DNA from: Nemertoderma westbladi | Lineage: Eukaryota > Xenacoelomorpha > Nemertodermatida > Nemertodermatidae | Assembly: GCA_032718475.1 (NCBI GenBank) | Contig: JAUCBJ010007036.1 | Coordinates: 28,188-92,187, forward strand | Reading direction: 5' to 3' | Length of the DNA: 64,000 bases | Shown: positions 25,180-35,813 of the stretch, in pieces | Numbering within the stretch: the stretch's first letter is position 1 | How the letters are laid out: every line of letters begins with the position of its first letter | Notes under the pieces: model-generated | Databases searched by the model: none | The model's input: the letters and a program-made list of their open reading frames with translations, nothing else | Told to the model about the DNA's origin: nothing | Program-made: the position numbers and the translations under genes

Positions 25180-26862
25180 ATGAATAAAGCTTGGATTCAT
25201 AATGAGCTACCGCGGTGGATTCTCATTGGTTGTTGGGTAATTATCAACCTTGGATTATTCATTTCAACCTTCCTCAAATACAGCCTCGCTAAACCGAACC
25301 TCTACCTGGTACAATTGACCGGGTATAGTTTGCCCTTATCTCGCGCAAGCGCCAGCTGTCTCAATTTCAACTGCTGCCTTATCATTCTCCCCGTGTGTAG
25401 GAACCTTATATCTTTCGTGAGGACTACAGTCGGACCCAATTGTTTCCGGAATTTCGGACGACTTCTCGACCATAACATATCTTACCACAAGTTCCTAGGA
25501 TATGCAGTGTTGCTTCTTTCAGCAGTTCATATTTACGCCCACTGTTACAATTTTATTGGTCTTGTTGAATCCTGGGATCCTAAAAACACTGTCAATCATG
25601 CACTTAGCTCCCTTCCTACAGTGATTAACGGCACCCACATCAACCCAGTTCGTCAGGCGAACTCGAAACCCTTATTCGAGGTTTTCAAACACTGGCCCGG
25701 ATATTCTGGAATCGTCATAACAATAGCTCTGGTGGTCATAGTAACCTCTAGTACTGAGTTAATTCGACGATCGTATTTCGAATTGTTCTGGTATTCACAT
25801 CACATGTTCGTAGTCTTCTATATTGGGTTCGTCGTTCATGGTATTCAAGGTTTGGTGCGTTTCGAGGCAAACACAGAGGAAAACGATCCCGAAATATGCA
25901 AAGATCAGATCGATAAATGGTCGGACGATGTGAATTCTGTTTGTAAGAATGCTGTTTTTGCACGAACGTCACCTTCTTCGTGGATGTGGGTTCTCATACC
26001 GATAATATTATACATTCTAGAACGAATACTGAGATTCGCAAGGAGCTTACGCCCTTATAAAGTTTTAAAGGTTGTATTCCATCAGTCGCAAGTCGTCGAA
26101 ATAGTTCTTCAGAAAAAGGAAGGTTTTGTGATTCATTCAGGCCAGTATTGCTTCATTCAGTGCAAAGAAATCTCTCGTTTCGAATGGCACCCGTTTACCC
26201 TGACCTCATCGACTCAGGATGATTTCCTCGGGTTTCATATACGAAACGAAGGCGATTGGACCGGCGAGTTGATCGATCGAATGAAATCCCCCAATCCTCC
26301 GAATCTCGCATTGGACGGCCCTTTCGGTACGTCAAGCGAAGATATTTTTCGTTACACCGTGGCCATTTGCGTGGCCACCGGAATCGGGGTTACACCTTTC
26401 GCTTCACTTCTAAAGACGATTCACCACCGCATAAATTCAAATTCCGAATTAATTAAATTAAAAGTTATATATTTTATCTGGGTTTGTCGCGATATGAGGG
26501 CGTTCGAATGGTTCGCAGATCTCTTGCGTTCGTTGGAAGAAGACATGAGATCGACCGGACTTATTCGACTTGTGTACAAGATTCATCTATCACGCGGCTG
26601 GAACAACGAGAAAGCGAAAGAAATCTACGGTCATCGCTTCTCCGAATTCGACGATGTCACCGGATTGGCGCATAAGACCCAATACGGACGGCCAGAGTTC
26701 GACAGGTTGTTCGAGGACGTTGCCAACGAACAGAAAGGAAAACACATCGGTGTTTTCTGTTGCGGTGCGGCAGCTGTCACCAAACAGCTGAAAGACATCG
26801 CGAAACGCAGATCCGACACGGAAACTGATACTATATTTTTCTTCAACAAGGAAAACTTTTAA
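25180..26862 (+). CDS. NADPH oxidase, NOX2 (CYBB)-type, intronless
   Basis: Transmembrane flavocytochrome that passes electrons from NADPH through FAD and two haems across the membrane to O2, making superoxide. 560 residues, close to the roughly 570 of vertebrate NOX2. About six N-terminal membrane segments (roughly 11-33, 55-80, 104-125, 175-195, 208-225 and 268-285). The four haem-ligand histidines are present with canonical spacing at H103/H117 and H207/H220. A likely glycosylation site NGT is at 150. FAD site: GQYCFIQC (321) and HPFTLTS (337). NADPH site: ALDGPFGT (377), GIGVTPFAS (401) and WVCRD (434). The C-terminus FFFNKENF is the NOX2 signature. No EF-hands, so not NOX5/DUOX. The whole gene is one exon, unlike PIK3CA nearby, which suggests a retrocopy or intron loss; the frame is intact. 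Partner subunits are not in the window. Confidence 0.96.
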   Translation: MNKAWIHNELPRWILIGCWVIINLGLFISTFLKYSLAKPNLYLVQLTGYSLPLSRASASCLNFNCCLIILPVCRNLISFVRTTVGPNCFRNFGRLLDHNISYHKFLGYAVLLLSAVHIYAHCYNFIGLVESWDPKNTVNHALSSLPTVINGTHINPVRQANSKPLFEVFKHWPGYSGIVITIALVVIVTSSTELIRRSYFELFWYSHHMFVVFYIGFVVHGIQGLVRFEANTEENDPEICKDQIDKWSDDVNSVCKNAVFARTSPSSWMWVLIPIILYILERILRFARSLRPYKVLKVVFHQSQVVEIVLQKKEGFVIHSGQYCFIQCKEISRFEWHPFTLTSSTQDDFLGFHIRNEGDWTGELIDRMKSPNPPNLALDGPFGTSSEDIFRYTVAICVATGIGVTPFASLLKTIHHRINSNSELIKLKVIYFIWVCRDMRAFEWFADLLRSLEEDMRSTGLIRLVYKIHLSRGWNNEKAKEIYGHRFSEFDDVTGLAHKTQYGRPEFDRLFEDVANEQKGKHIGVFCCGAAAVTKQLKDIAKRRSDTETDTIFFFNKENF

Positions 26863-26866
26863 TAAA
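26861..26866 (+). terminator. polyadenylation signal overlapping the NOX stop codon
   Basis: AATAAA shares its first two bases with the TAA stop at 26860-26862 (tttTAATAAAat). No clearly better signal lies in the next few hundred bases, though the region is AT-rich. If used, the 3' UTR would be only about 20 bases. Confidence 0.45.
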
Positions 26867-27005
26867 ATATTATTAATTATTTGCATTGATATATTTATTT
26901 TTAATTATTATTTTTTTTCTATTGATAATCGTTTAGTATATTATCCCACATGGGTAAAACTATAAAATAATGTAGTGGATAAATTGGTGATCTTACAATT
27001 CATTT

Positions 27006-27197
27006 ACTTTTTCGGTATTGGGGCCCCATTTTTTGGATATTTTTTACTAGCTAGTAATTTTTGGAAATTATTTTGGTCATTAATATATTCTTCAACAGTT
27101 TAACCTTAAATATCATGGACTTTCACATTTTTATAATTTATAAAAATACTAGCTAGCAAAAATATCCAAAAAATGGGGCCCCAATACCGAAAAAGTG
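27006..27197. mobile_element. 192-bp MITE-like inverted-repeat element
   Basis: The arms are nearly perfect inverted copies of about 50 bp: left ttttcggtattggggcccca, then ttttttggatattttt, then actagctagta; right tactagctagc, aaaaatatccaaaaaatggg, gccccaataccgaaaaag. An AT-rich spacer of about 85 bp separates them. No ORF. Typical of a non-autonomous DNA transposon. Confidence 0.75.
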
Positions 27198-29914
27198 CCC
27201 CCCACTGTTGAATACAAAGTAAAATTATGCTAGAGTTTCGATGTAAATACTATGATGTAAGCACTAAATATAAAACGAATAAAATTAACTGAAAATAATT
27301 ACTGATATAATAGTTATAGTTTATAACAAATTTTCATATAAATTCATGTAAAAGGTACAATGCAGTGCTAAATAGTAAGTTTACAATTTAAACAGTAGGA
27401 TACACAGGTAGAATTAAGCTAGAGTTTTTTAATAGAGCTAAATACATAACGCATAAAATTACAAATTACATTACATTACATCATTACTGAAATATATTTA
27501 CTATAATATAATATGTTTCGAATCATGTAAATGTATAATGGAGTTTTAAGTGACGAAACAAGACTCGGTATTTTAGAAGTGTTGGGCGAGCCAGGAAAGT
27601 AAGGGAGGTTAGCATACAGGCACCACTAACTCAATCGGTGTGGCTGTCGATCTGTTGTGTTCAACTTTAAACGTTAATAACTCAGCAAAATGTTGATGAA
27701 ATCTATCCAAACTTGGTACACATGTTTTTTGGCAAAAGTTTAGAAATTTTCCAAGTTGAATTTCCGTGTGGCCTTCGAGAAGCTAAGATAATTATTATTA
27801 TATAATTTCATACACGCCCCGAAGGGTGGTACATAGTACATACACGTTCGTGGGGCCTTCGCGCAGGACGAGGCCCAGTTATGAGATACATAGTTAGATA
27901 GGAGTGAGATACTTAACAATTATACAGCTGTATTCCCCATACCCCCTTATTAAAATGCCCAGTCTCCAGCTATAGCTCCCTCCTTCGTTGGCATGCTTGC
28001 AATAGCAAGCATTAGAAGGGTAACCAGTCCAACCACACCTCACCTCTACTCAAAGGCATCATTGTAATGAACCAGACTAATAAGCCAGCTTGGTTATTGT
28101 GTTTAGCTTACAAAATGATTGGCCGAGTACTTAATCATGATTCTTCGGAATAATTAGCAAAATAATTTCGTTGAGGTGTTGACATGATAAATTAATATCT
28201 CAGTATCAATACTATCGGCATAAGGTAAGTTTTATATTTCTTACAAATAGGGTCGCCTCCACGCCTACAATATTTAATATATTACTTTATGAGTTTAACA
28301 TGTTACCAATAATATGAGTTTATTGATTTCTTTGTTGGTTAAATAATTTAAATAATATGCGATCTTTAATTATTTTTGCTAGAAATTTGTGCTGTTTGTA
28401 TATTTGTGAATCGCTTCCAGTTGTATTTTGTGTTATATTAAAAATAAATATAACATATTACTTGTAAAACACAAATTTTATGTTAATACCTCTGCCTTTC
28501 ATAAATCCTGTGTGCGCCTTTGGGTTGGGATGGTGTAGATTAAGAGGGAGGTTAAGAGGGGGGAGGGGGGGGGGGGCTTTTCCCTCTCTTTGATTTACTG
28601 GTGTTTGGTTAAATTTCTTAGATACCGAGTTTGTGATACAGTAGAATTGCTCGTGTTGCGTGTATATAATGGGCAGGGTCTACACTACAGTATTTTTGCA
28701 CAATTTACATATACAAGTACAATTCTCAGTTGGACACCAGCACTTTTACCCTGTGCAGAATTTGTGGTGATGGCCTTTAGCTATCAGTTGCGCCGCTACA
28801 CTGCGTCTTAGGGTCGGATTGTCCTGTGTCTTGCGTCTTGTGGGTCGGATTCTTTATTGATTTTTCTCTGAATAACAATACCAGGTGTATAAAATACTGT
28901 ACCTCATACACACCCATAGGTTATGCAGGGGAAAATTATCGCTAACCAGAGAGATTAAGCCGTTTCGAAGGATAATTTGTAATTATTACATAAATAATAA
29001 TCAACTCACTATTACGAACATACTGTAAAATCTATATGCATGATCACGTATGCACACACCTACACACACACACACACCCCCCCACACACACCCCCCCTAC
29101 ACACGTACACACACACCCTTCTGCAAATCGTATATTATCCTAACACCAACACATTTACGTTTTTTACGCGACAGTACTAACACCTAATGACACTGATTTA
29201 ATTGTGCTAACACAACCAGTTCAATGAATGACCGCTAGTAGTGCACACCACACATCAATTCCCCTAACAGGGTAATAACTGGTGTTTAAATTGCCGGCTT
29301 CTGAACATTCATTAAGGAAATCTGTATAAAAGCAATATTGGCTGGAATATATGACTATAATTTAATTTCTAGAATACAACTATTGTGCTAACAACAACCA
29401 ATAGTAGTATGCTGATAGCAACTACTGACAACTAAATGTGGTGTAATATAATATGCAATACTGCACATCGCATTATAGCAAAATTAATGCAACATTTATT
29501 TCCTACGAGATTGACACCGGAATTATCAGTTATTCTGTTAGTCGAAGTAATGAAAGAAGTGGGGTGCTGCACTGTGCTGCACTTCTGTGCTGCACTAACA
29601 GACACAAATGTCGCGTTAGCTCCATGCGCGTTAGATCCCACCGAATTAGATACCACTGCAATGCCTGTCATTAAGTCTTGCGTCGTTAGGTTTCGCCGTA
29701 TTTTGCAGCAATAATTTGTACTTACTGTATATTTGCAGCTGATTTCTAGTATAAATAAGTATAACCAGAGTTATTGACTTTCGTTTTTTGTTTTGGTTAG
29801 AATAACATGTTGGTGGACCTATCGCTGCATGACCTTATGACACAGAAACATCGCGCTAGACTTAAAGCAGAAGGTCTTACTACACTGGAATTTATATTTA
29901 CGCTCTTCACACTG
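27198..29914. other. intergenic between NOX and the 87-bp array
   Basis: No gene recognised. A possible LINE remnant at about 27805-27890 (GC-rich cgccccgaagggtggtac, then acgaggcccagttatgag); I cannot name its family. A G-run is at 28560-28576 and a CA/C-rich microsatellite at 29055-29115. One plus-strand core motif (TTTTTTGTTTTGGTTAGAA) is at about 29784. Three overlapping ORFs at 29430-29715 carry no domain I know. Confidence 0.45.
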
Positions 29915-30265
29915 TACTGTAGTTCAGTTATTAGGAAGCGCAATATTAGCCAGATAAAATACACACTCACCAATATTGGTTACACCTTGCCATATAATTG
30001 ATTACACTGTAGTTCAGTTGTTAGCACAATATTAGTTAGCCAGATAATATAAACACACACTCACCAATATTGGTTACACCTTATCATATAATTGATTACA
30101 CTATAGTTCAGTTGTTAGCACATTAAGGGTTAGCCAGATAATATAAACACGCACTCGCTAATATTGGTTACACCTTGCCATATAATTGATTGCGCTGTAG
30201 TTTAGTTGTTAGCACAATATTAGTTAGTCAGATAATATAAATCCACACTCGCTAATATTGGTTAC
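29915..30265. repeat. 87-bp tandem array, left half
   Basis: About four units, each containing agttcagttgttagcacaat, gccagataatataaacacac and ccaatattggttacacc. The array is split by RTE copy 2 and resumes at 31766. Confidence 0.85.
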
Positions 30266-31765
30266 TACTACTACTAGAATCGGCATGCTGCATTACAGCT
30301 GCATTTTTAAGAATGCTGTGCCGGCTTATCGACAACTCCCTATCACCCATGACATTTGCTAGATCATCCGCATCTTCAAGGCCAGTGTCCTTTAAGATGC
30401 GTCTCAAGAAAGTCATGGGCTTGTCCACCATGCTTATTCACTCCATGAGGCTGCCAAAGTACAAGATTATGCACTGGCTGGTCCTCACGGCGAAAGCAAT
30501 GTCCTGCAAAGCGGAGGCGATTTTGTTCTAGTGTCAAGCTTGGGGGAACCAATGAGACACCTCCAATGTTATATAGTGTCTGGTTGGAGATGTGTGCATT
30601 GTACTTGACACAATGAACCCGGCGTAGCATTCTTGTGAAAGTGCCATCCAGAGATTTCGTGTCCTCCGCAGTTAGAGCCCAGCATGGACTCCCATAGAGG
30701 AGTACTGGAACTACTGCTGCTCTAAATAATCGGACCTTAAGTGTCCGATTAATTCTCGGTGACTTCCAAATCCTGGAAAGCCTATTAAAGGTTGCCCATG
30801 CCTTTCCCTTACGTATTCGAAGGTCCTCATCTGACTTCCGGATACATGATCCCAGGTAACAGAAGTCATCCACATGCTCAAGCATACCATCTTTTGAGCT
30901 TATGCTCATCCGATCAGAGACTTGCTGAGGACTTTCAAAGTTAACTGTCAAAATTTTGGTCTTTCTGGAGTTAATAAAAAGACACTAGAAGCAGCATGAT
31001 CTAATGAGCTGAGGAGCCGTTGGGCTCCCTCTAGTGATTCTGAGAGTACTCCTAAGTCATCAGCAAAGTCTAGATCAGTTAGGTACTTGGCAGGATTTCC
31101 TCGACTTCTGGAGCCAGTAGGTGGAGTTATGAGCACCCCATCATCATTATGATGATCTAAGGACATGCGTAGAACATAGTCAACAACAATTATTAACAAG
31201 AATGGTGCAATTGTGTCTCCCTGGAGGACGCCCTATAACACTTCAAATGGTTCTGTGTCACCGTCAACAGTAGACACAAATGTTGTCGAACCATCGTATA
31301 CTGATCGGATTGCTGCAATAATTTCATCAGGAATCCCATATAATGAAAGTATGCTGAACATACGTGAGCGAGAGACTGATTCAAAGGCCTTGAAGAAGTC
31401 AACAAAGATAACAGCCAGATGCCTGTCTTTCTTTTTTGATAACTCTTCAATTATCCTTCTAAGTGCCAAAATGGGCTCCATGGTCCCACGACCTTTACGG
31501 AACCCATTCTGATTTCCACGGAGCAGTCTCTCAATGGGATCCCTGATGCGATTTAATAGAATTATATTGTATAGCTTTGCAGCAATCGAGATCAATGAGA
31601 TTCCCCGAAAAGAACCATAGAGTGTTAGGTTGCCCTTCTTGGGAACTGGCACCAACTTATTTGTTTTCATTTCTTGTGGGACTCTTGTTGTTCGGTACAT
31701 GTCTACTATGATGGGATAGATGAGCTTTAAACACTCAGGTATTTTAAAGAACTAGAACTAGCTCT
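30266..31765 (-). mobile_element. RTE-type retrotransposon, truncated copy 2 (inactive)
   Basis: Near-identical to copy 1 over the region from [11 protein letters not shown] to the C-terminus, but disabled. A TGG codon after EPFEVL is a stop. A small deletion near 30985 shifts the frame, and another short deletion lies near 30327. The 3' end is (AGT)n. The 5' homology ends at about 31750, followed by 15 unrelated filler bases. The 13-mer taatattggttac flanks it on both sides (30253-30265 and 31766-31778), a target-site duplication of the host tandem array. Confidence 0.9.
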
Positions 31766-31970
31766 TAATATTGGTTACACCTTGTCATATAATTGAATAC
31801 ACTGTAGTTCAGTTGTTAGCACAATATTAGTTAGCCAGATAATATAAACACACACTCGCTAATATTGGTTACACCTTGTCATATAATTGATTACACTATA
31901 GTTCAGTTGTTAGCACAATGTTAGTTAGCCAGATTATATAGGTACACACTCGTCAATATTTGTTTTATTA
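31766..31970. repeat. 87-bp tandem array, right half
   Basis: Two further units of the array of 29915-30265, beginning with the duplicated target taatattggttac. Confidence 0.85.
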
Positions 31971-32275
31971 TAGATACATTTAATTTTAGATGTTAGATGA
32001 AAAATAGTTTGCCACCCATTTGATACGACTACAGCTTTATTAACTTTAGGAAATGTATCTAACATTAGAATTGTTACACACATATGTGAATTTTTGGAAT
32101 CTAAAAGACCTATTATCCAATACATGGAAATGATACATGATACACCTAACAGTAATCTTATGGAAACAACACACCTAACAGTAATCGGGTGGAAATAGTA
32201 CACCTACACCTAACAGTAATCGGGTGGAAGCGATACACCTAACAGTAAACGGGTGGAAGCGACACACCTAACATG
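31971..32275. repeat. short tandem repeat of about 35 bp
   Basis: From about 32140, four to five units containing acacctaacagtaatcgggt followed by ggaagcga or a variant. 31971-32140 is plain AT-rich sequence. Confidence 0.65.
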
Positions 32276-33051
32276 TGTATTTACAATATATTCACATTGC
32301 AGCTGCATGGGGGCGCAAGATAAAAAAACACACTGAAAATTTATCTGGCAAATTAAATTCACCTAACATAGCTTGAAACTTCGCGAGATGATTTTTTTCG
32401 TAATTTGAGACAACTGTTAGCGGAAAGTGTTAGCACAATTGCGAAGTTAGCACAATGATTGTGGGAATCTGGCGAAATGTTAGGTGTATTACGCGTTTGC
32501 ACGCGCACACCCACACACACACACACACACACACACAACACATGCATGCACAAGCATTTGCTTGCATAAATAAATCTTATTTATTGTGAAATTTAGTGTA
32601 TATATTAAATTAATCCTACATATATACCAACATGTCATATAAATCTGTATATAATATTTATGTATCATTTTCTTTATAATATGCGGTTCCTTGGGGTTGC
32701 CTCCTGTGTTTCTTCTTTCACATTGACAATTACTTAGTTTATTAGCCCAAACGTGAGCGAATTTACCCGCTTAACCTTCTACAGTATCATAAGCTTTACT
32801 AATATTAATCATTGATGTGCCTTTAGTCTTAGTTAGGGATAGTGGTGTTTGTAAGTAGAGTATAAAAAAAGGTTCAGGTTGTCAAGGTGGTTAAAGCGTC
32901 GGTGTTCAAACCTGAACGTCGAGCCCAAGGTACAGCCCAGTTTTCGTTAACTTTAATTAAGGAACTACAGTAATGTAACTTCAGCCCAAGCAGTTGTAAC
33001 GGGAAACTGCCATATGCGGGGGGAATAAAGAATAGGGTTGGATAGTGAATC
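32276..33051. other. intergenic; possible decayed tRNA-like SINE head
   Basis: A CA microsatellite is at 32509-32538. At 32885-32945, gtcaaggtggttaaagcg followed by gtgttcaaacc looks like degraded A and B boxes, but the spacing is too short for a tRNA. Otherwise nothing recognised. Confidence 0.3.
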
Positions 33052-33135
33052 TTGGGAGTTAGTGTGACGCCCTTGGGAGATAGTGTGGCGCCCTTGGGAG
33101 ATAGTGTGGCGCCCTTGGGAGATAGTGTGGCGTCC
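33052..33135. repeat. 21-bp tandem repeat, four units
   Basis: Four units of the ttgggagatagtgtggcgcc type. The length is a multiple of three, so a short ORF (GDSVAPL repeats) runs through it, but it has no recognisable domain and no support as a gene. Confidence 0.8.
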
Positions 33136-34735
33136 TCCCTGCCTTTACAGATAACAGCCGAGAGAGAGGAGCTTCGGGTTGACTCCGGAGGTTCGTGTTT
33201 CTCACGTTCACCGAAACCAGCGATAGATCAACACGTATAAACAGAATAACATTGAATCAAGGTTATATATATAAACAACAAGTGATCTTTTTCGATTGCG
33301 GAGGGTAATCATGAAAGCCTGTTAAACACTTTAATATTGGACGAAAAATCGTGCGTGCCCAAAAGTATAACGCGAAATAATAACGGTGTAGTACTGAGTA
33401 GTATGCAGTGGTTAGATAGATATATGTATTTATTTATATATTATGTAAAAATCAATAACAAATACACCAAACAATGTATAGGTATTGTCCTACAGTACAT
33501 TGCTACATATCACATAGGATTACCCCTAAAACTTTGAAGCTTTACTTCCAAGGGGGTCATTTATGTTACTTGGTTACAAAATACAATATTACACTACGCT
33601 AACCTAAAACGAATATAAAACGTAATTACACAACGTACAAGTTTACCGGCTGCGAGACAATACTCCGACTCAACGATAAATATGTACTGGGTAAGCTATA
33701 GAGAGTAATGGGATGACAAAATAGGTTCTCTTAAAGAATGTATAACAAACGTGGGGCAAAAAAGTGAAATAGTAAATAAGCCGCAAAGAGGATCATAAAA
33801 GCAATCATGAATGACTGTAATTAATTATAACGGAATTTTGAATTAATTACAACCGTATTGTAAATATTAAATTGCAAGGGGTTCAACACAAGATACAATT
33901 AAATTAGTAAATATTATGTAGTTTGTGATTTAAAGTTTTTTATTTGTATAACAGCACGCCACAGCCTTCTAAACAACTCTTAAACGATGTATTACACCCT
34001 TTAATTAGTTTTACTAGGAACTAAATATGGCGGGAATTTTAAACTATATCGAACCCAATATTAGCAATACTGCTATTTAGCTGATTAGTGCAGTAAGCAG
34101 TACTGCAGTAGAGGACCAGGACAGTGAAAGTGAACACAGCTCAGTCAGCAAATTCTGTAAGTACTCAGGTACTATACCGGTACTCTTGTTCTGGTAATCC
34201 ATAATCAGGACGATGAACTTCCAGACTTATCTTCTAGTCGAGTAGACTATAAGTCTGTAAGTTCAGACGTTATACATTATATACAGATATAGGCTATTGA
34301 ATGCAGTACAGTCAGATGGTTATCTCAGTATCTAAATGTATATATATATTCGGTCTACCTGCGTCATCCAGTCTTGTCTTGTAGGGCGTAGGGGTAGGGT
34401 AGGGTTATACCTAGTCTCTAAATTGTCTGATTCTGTCAGACTGAGACGGTATTGTATTGTATCGTATCATTTATTGTTTTGGTTCCTTTCAACTCGCCTC
34501 TGTAATCTGCTCCTTTACTAACTGGGCACTAGTAACTTCAGTTTAGGTGATTTCAGGATTTGCAGATTAGGAGGGTCCCCAATTTGACAGAAGTGCCAGA
34601 GCTTAGATCTTAGACGTTTACTCGTAAGTACTTTATTATGAAGCGCTGTTTACGCCAAAACCATCTGAATAAATCAGTAAATATTATACTCAAGATGTAT
34701 CAATAAAAAAAAAATACTTAAGATGTATCTAAATT
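33136..34735. other. intergenic, no gene recognised
   Basis: AT-rich. One plus-strand dispersed core motif at about 34470 (tttattgttttggtt, then gtaatctgctccttt). A GGCGGGAA motif at 34029-34036. Confidence 0.5.
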
Positions 34736-34823
34736 CTCCGCCGATATTCTCGGGCGAGTTTTTCTCGGCCGAGATTGTCGGCCGAGTTTTCTCGGCCGAG
34801 TTTTTCTCGGCCGAGAATTTATA
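34736..34823. repeat. cluster of CTCGGCCGAG palindromes
   Basis: Five close copies of CTCGG(C)CGAG-type palindromes, spaced by ttttt or attgt, about 0.5 kb upstream of the SIVA1 start. They could be protein-binding half-sites or a simple repeat. Confidence 0.6.
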
Positions 34824-34840
34824 ATATTAAAGATTGTAAC

Positions 34841-34901
34841 GGCGGGAAATTTAAAAGGAAATTACAAAGGGAAAGGAAAGTAACATTTTAAATTTCCCGC
34901 C
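34841..34901. promoter_or_regulatory. inverted pair of E2F-like sites upstream of SIVA1
   Basis: GGCGGGAAA at 34841-34849 and its reverse complement TTTCCCGCC at 34893-34901 form the ends of a 20-bp inverted repeat (taacggcgggaaatttaaaa). TTTCCCGCC is the classical E2F consensus, and mammalian SIVA1 is reported as an E2F1 and p53 target. The sites lie about 430 bases upstream of the SIVA1 ATG. Function here is inference. Confidence 0.4.
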
Positions 34902-35333
34902 GTAACAACTTTTAAGATTATAAATTCACTTTATACTTAGTTTAAAATAGTCTCATTACATAGTTTATTGCTTTCGTCAAATCCATACATAAACACCGTC
35001 TCAGTCAGTGTTGGCTTGTATATCATTACGTAGTGTAACATAGTACAATCAGACAGTAGCCGAGTACACCTAGCTACATCAAGAGCTGCCAGTAGTATCA
35101 TAAATTCTACCAAGTACAGACGTACTGCTGCCCGGTGCAGTGCTTAAGCAGACCTCTCTCGTGGCGTCCAGCTACCCTAGCCTTAAAATAAAACTGTGAG
35201 TCCCTGTTGTCTGCCCACTACTAGTCCAGCATGTTTACAATACAAATACACCCTGGTGTAGGCTTACTACTCCCTTGGTTCGCTTGTTTGGTTGTCCAGT
35301 GATTATTTCGTATTTTGCTACCGACGGAAAACA

Positions 35334-35813
35334 ATGCCTAAACGTCACTGTCCATTCACAACCTCCAGTCCTCAACTGAAAGTTAACGTTGGCGTTAAAG
35401 AAATTAACGCAGGGGTTGATTGTGTGGAACGAATGAAAAAAGTTTACGAAAGGACACAGAATCTACTAGCAATGGGTTCGGCTATTGCGTTTACGAGTGC
35501 AACAGCGGCCTCACCAGTATGTACTTGTAATGATCAAGATCATCGCGAAACTGCAGAAGCGTCCAACGGACAGGCTACTATCACTGAAGCAATGGGTCTG
35601 CATAAACCCGCGAACAATAATGTCGGCATCAATAGACCGTGTTGCAGCAACCAACAAGCAAACACCCAACATCTATGTTACTACTGCTCAAGTGTTCTTT
35701 GTAGCCATTGCGATTATGTTTGTGCTATCTGTTCCCGTTATTGCTGTTCAAATTGTTCAGTCACTAATTATGACAACTCCGACAATCAACAGATTTGCTT
35801 AGATTGCGCTTAG
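35334..35813 (+). CDS. SIVA1: Siva apoptosis-regulatory zinc-finger protein, intronless
   Basis: 159 residues. The start MPKRHCPF..QLKVNVGVKE..AGV..CVERMKKVYERTQNLL matches the conserved N-terminus of vertebrate Siva (MPKR.CPF...LQLKV), which forms an amphipathic segment. The C-terminal third is a Cys-rich zinc-binding domain with pairs C115/C118, C123/C126, C130/C133, C138/C141 and C155/C158. The middle (60-110) is low in similarity. The family binds TNF-receptor members such as CD27 and promotes apoptosis; it is also linked to E2F/p53 responses. The start is the first in-frame ATG and fits the family exactly. The vertebrate gene (about 175 residues) has introns, while this one has none, so it may be a retrocopy or a gene that lost introns. 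The frame is intact. Confidence 0.9.
   Translation: MPKRHCPFTTSSPQLKVNVGVKEINAGVDCVERMKKVYERTQNLLAMGSAIAFTSATAASPVCTCNDQDHRETAEASNGQATITEAMGLHKPANNNVGINRPCCSNQQANTQHLCYYCSSVLCSHCDYVCAICSRYCCSNCSVTNYDNSDNQQICLDCA

Noticed and set aside
26256-26886. Several ORFs overlapping the NOX C-terminus on both strands
   Set aside because: Shadows of the NOX coding sequence.
29432-29714. Overlapping 73-92-codon ORFs on both strands
   Set aside because: No domain, no conservation cue; likely chance open frames.
35485-35802. 105-codon ORF in another frame of SIVA1
   Set aside because: Shadow of the Siva coding frame; hydrophobic stretch arises from the Cys-rich region read out of frame.
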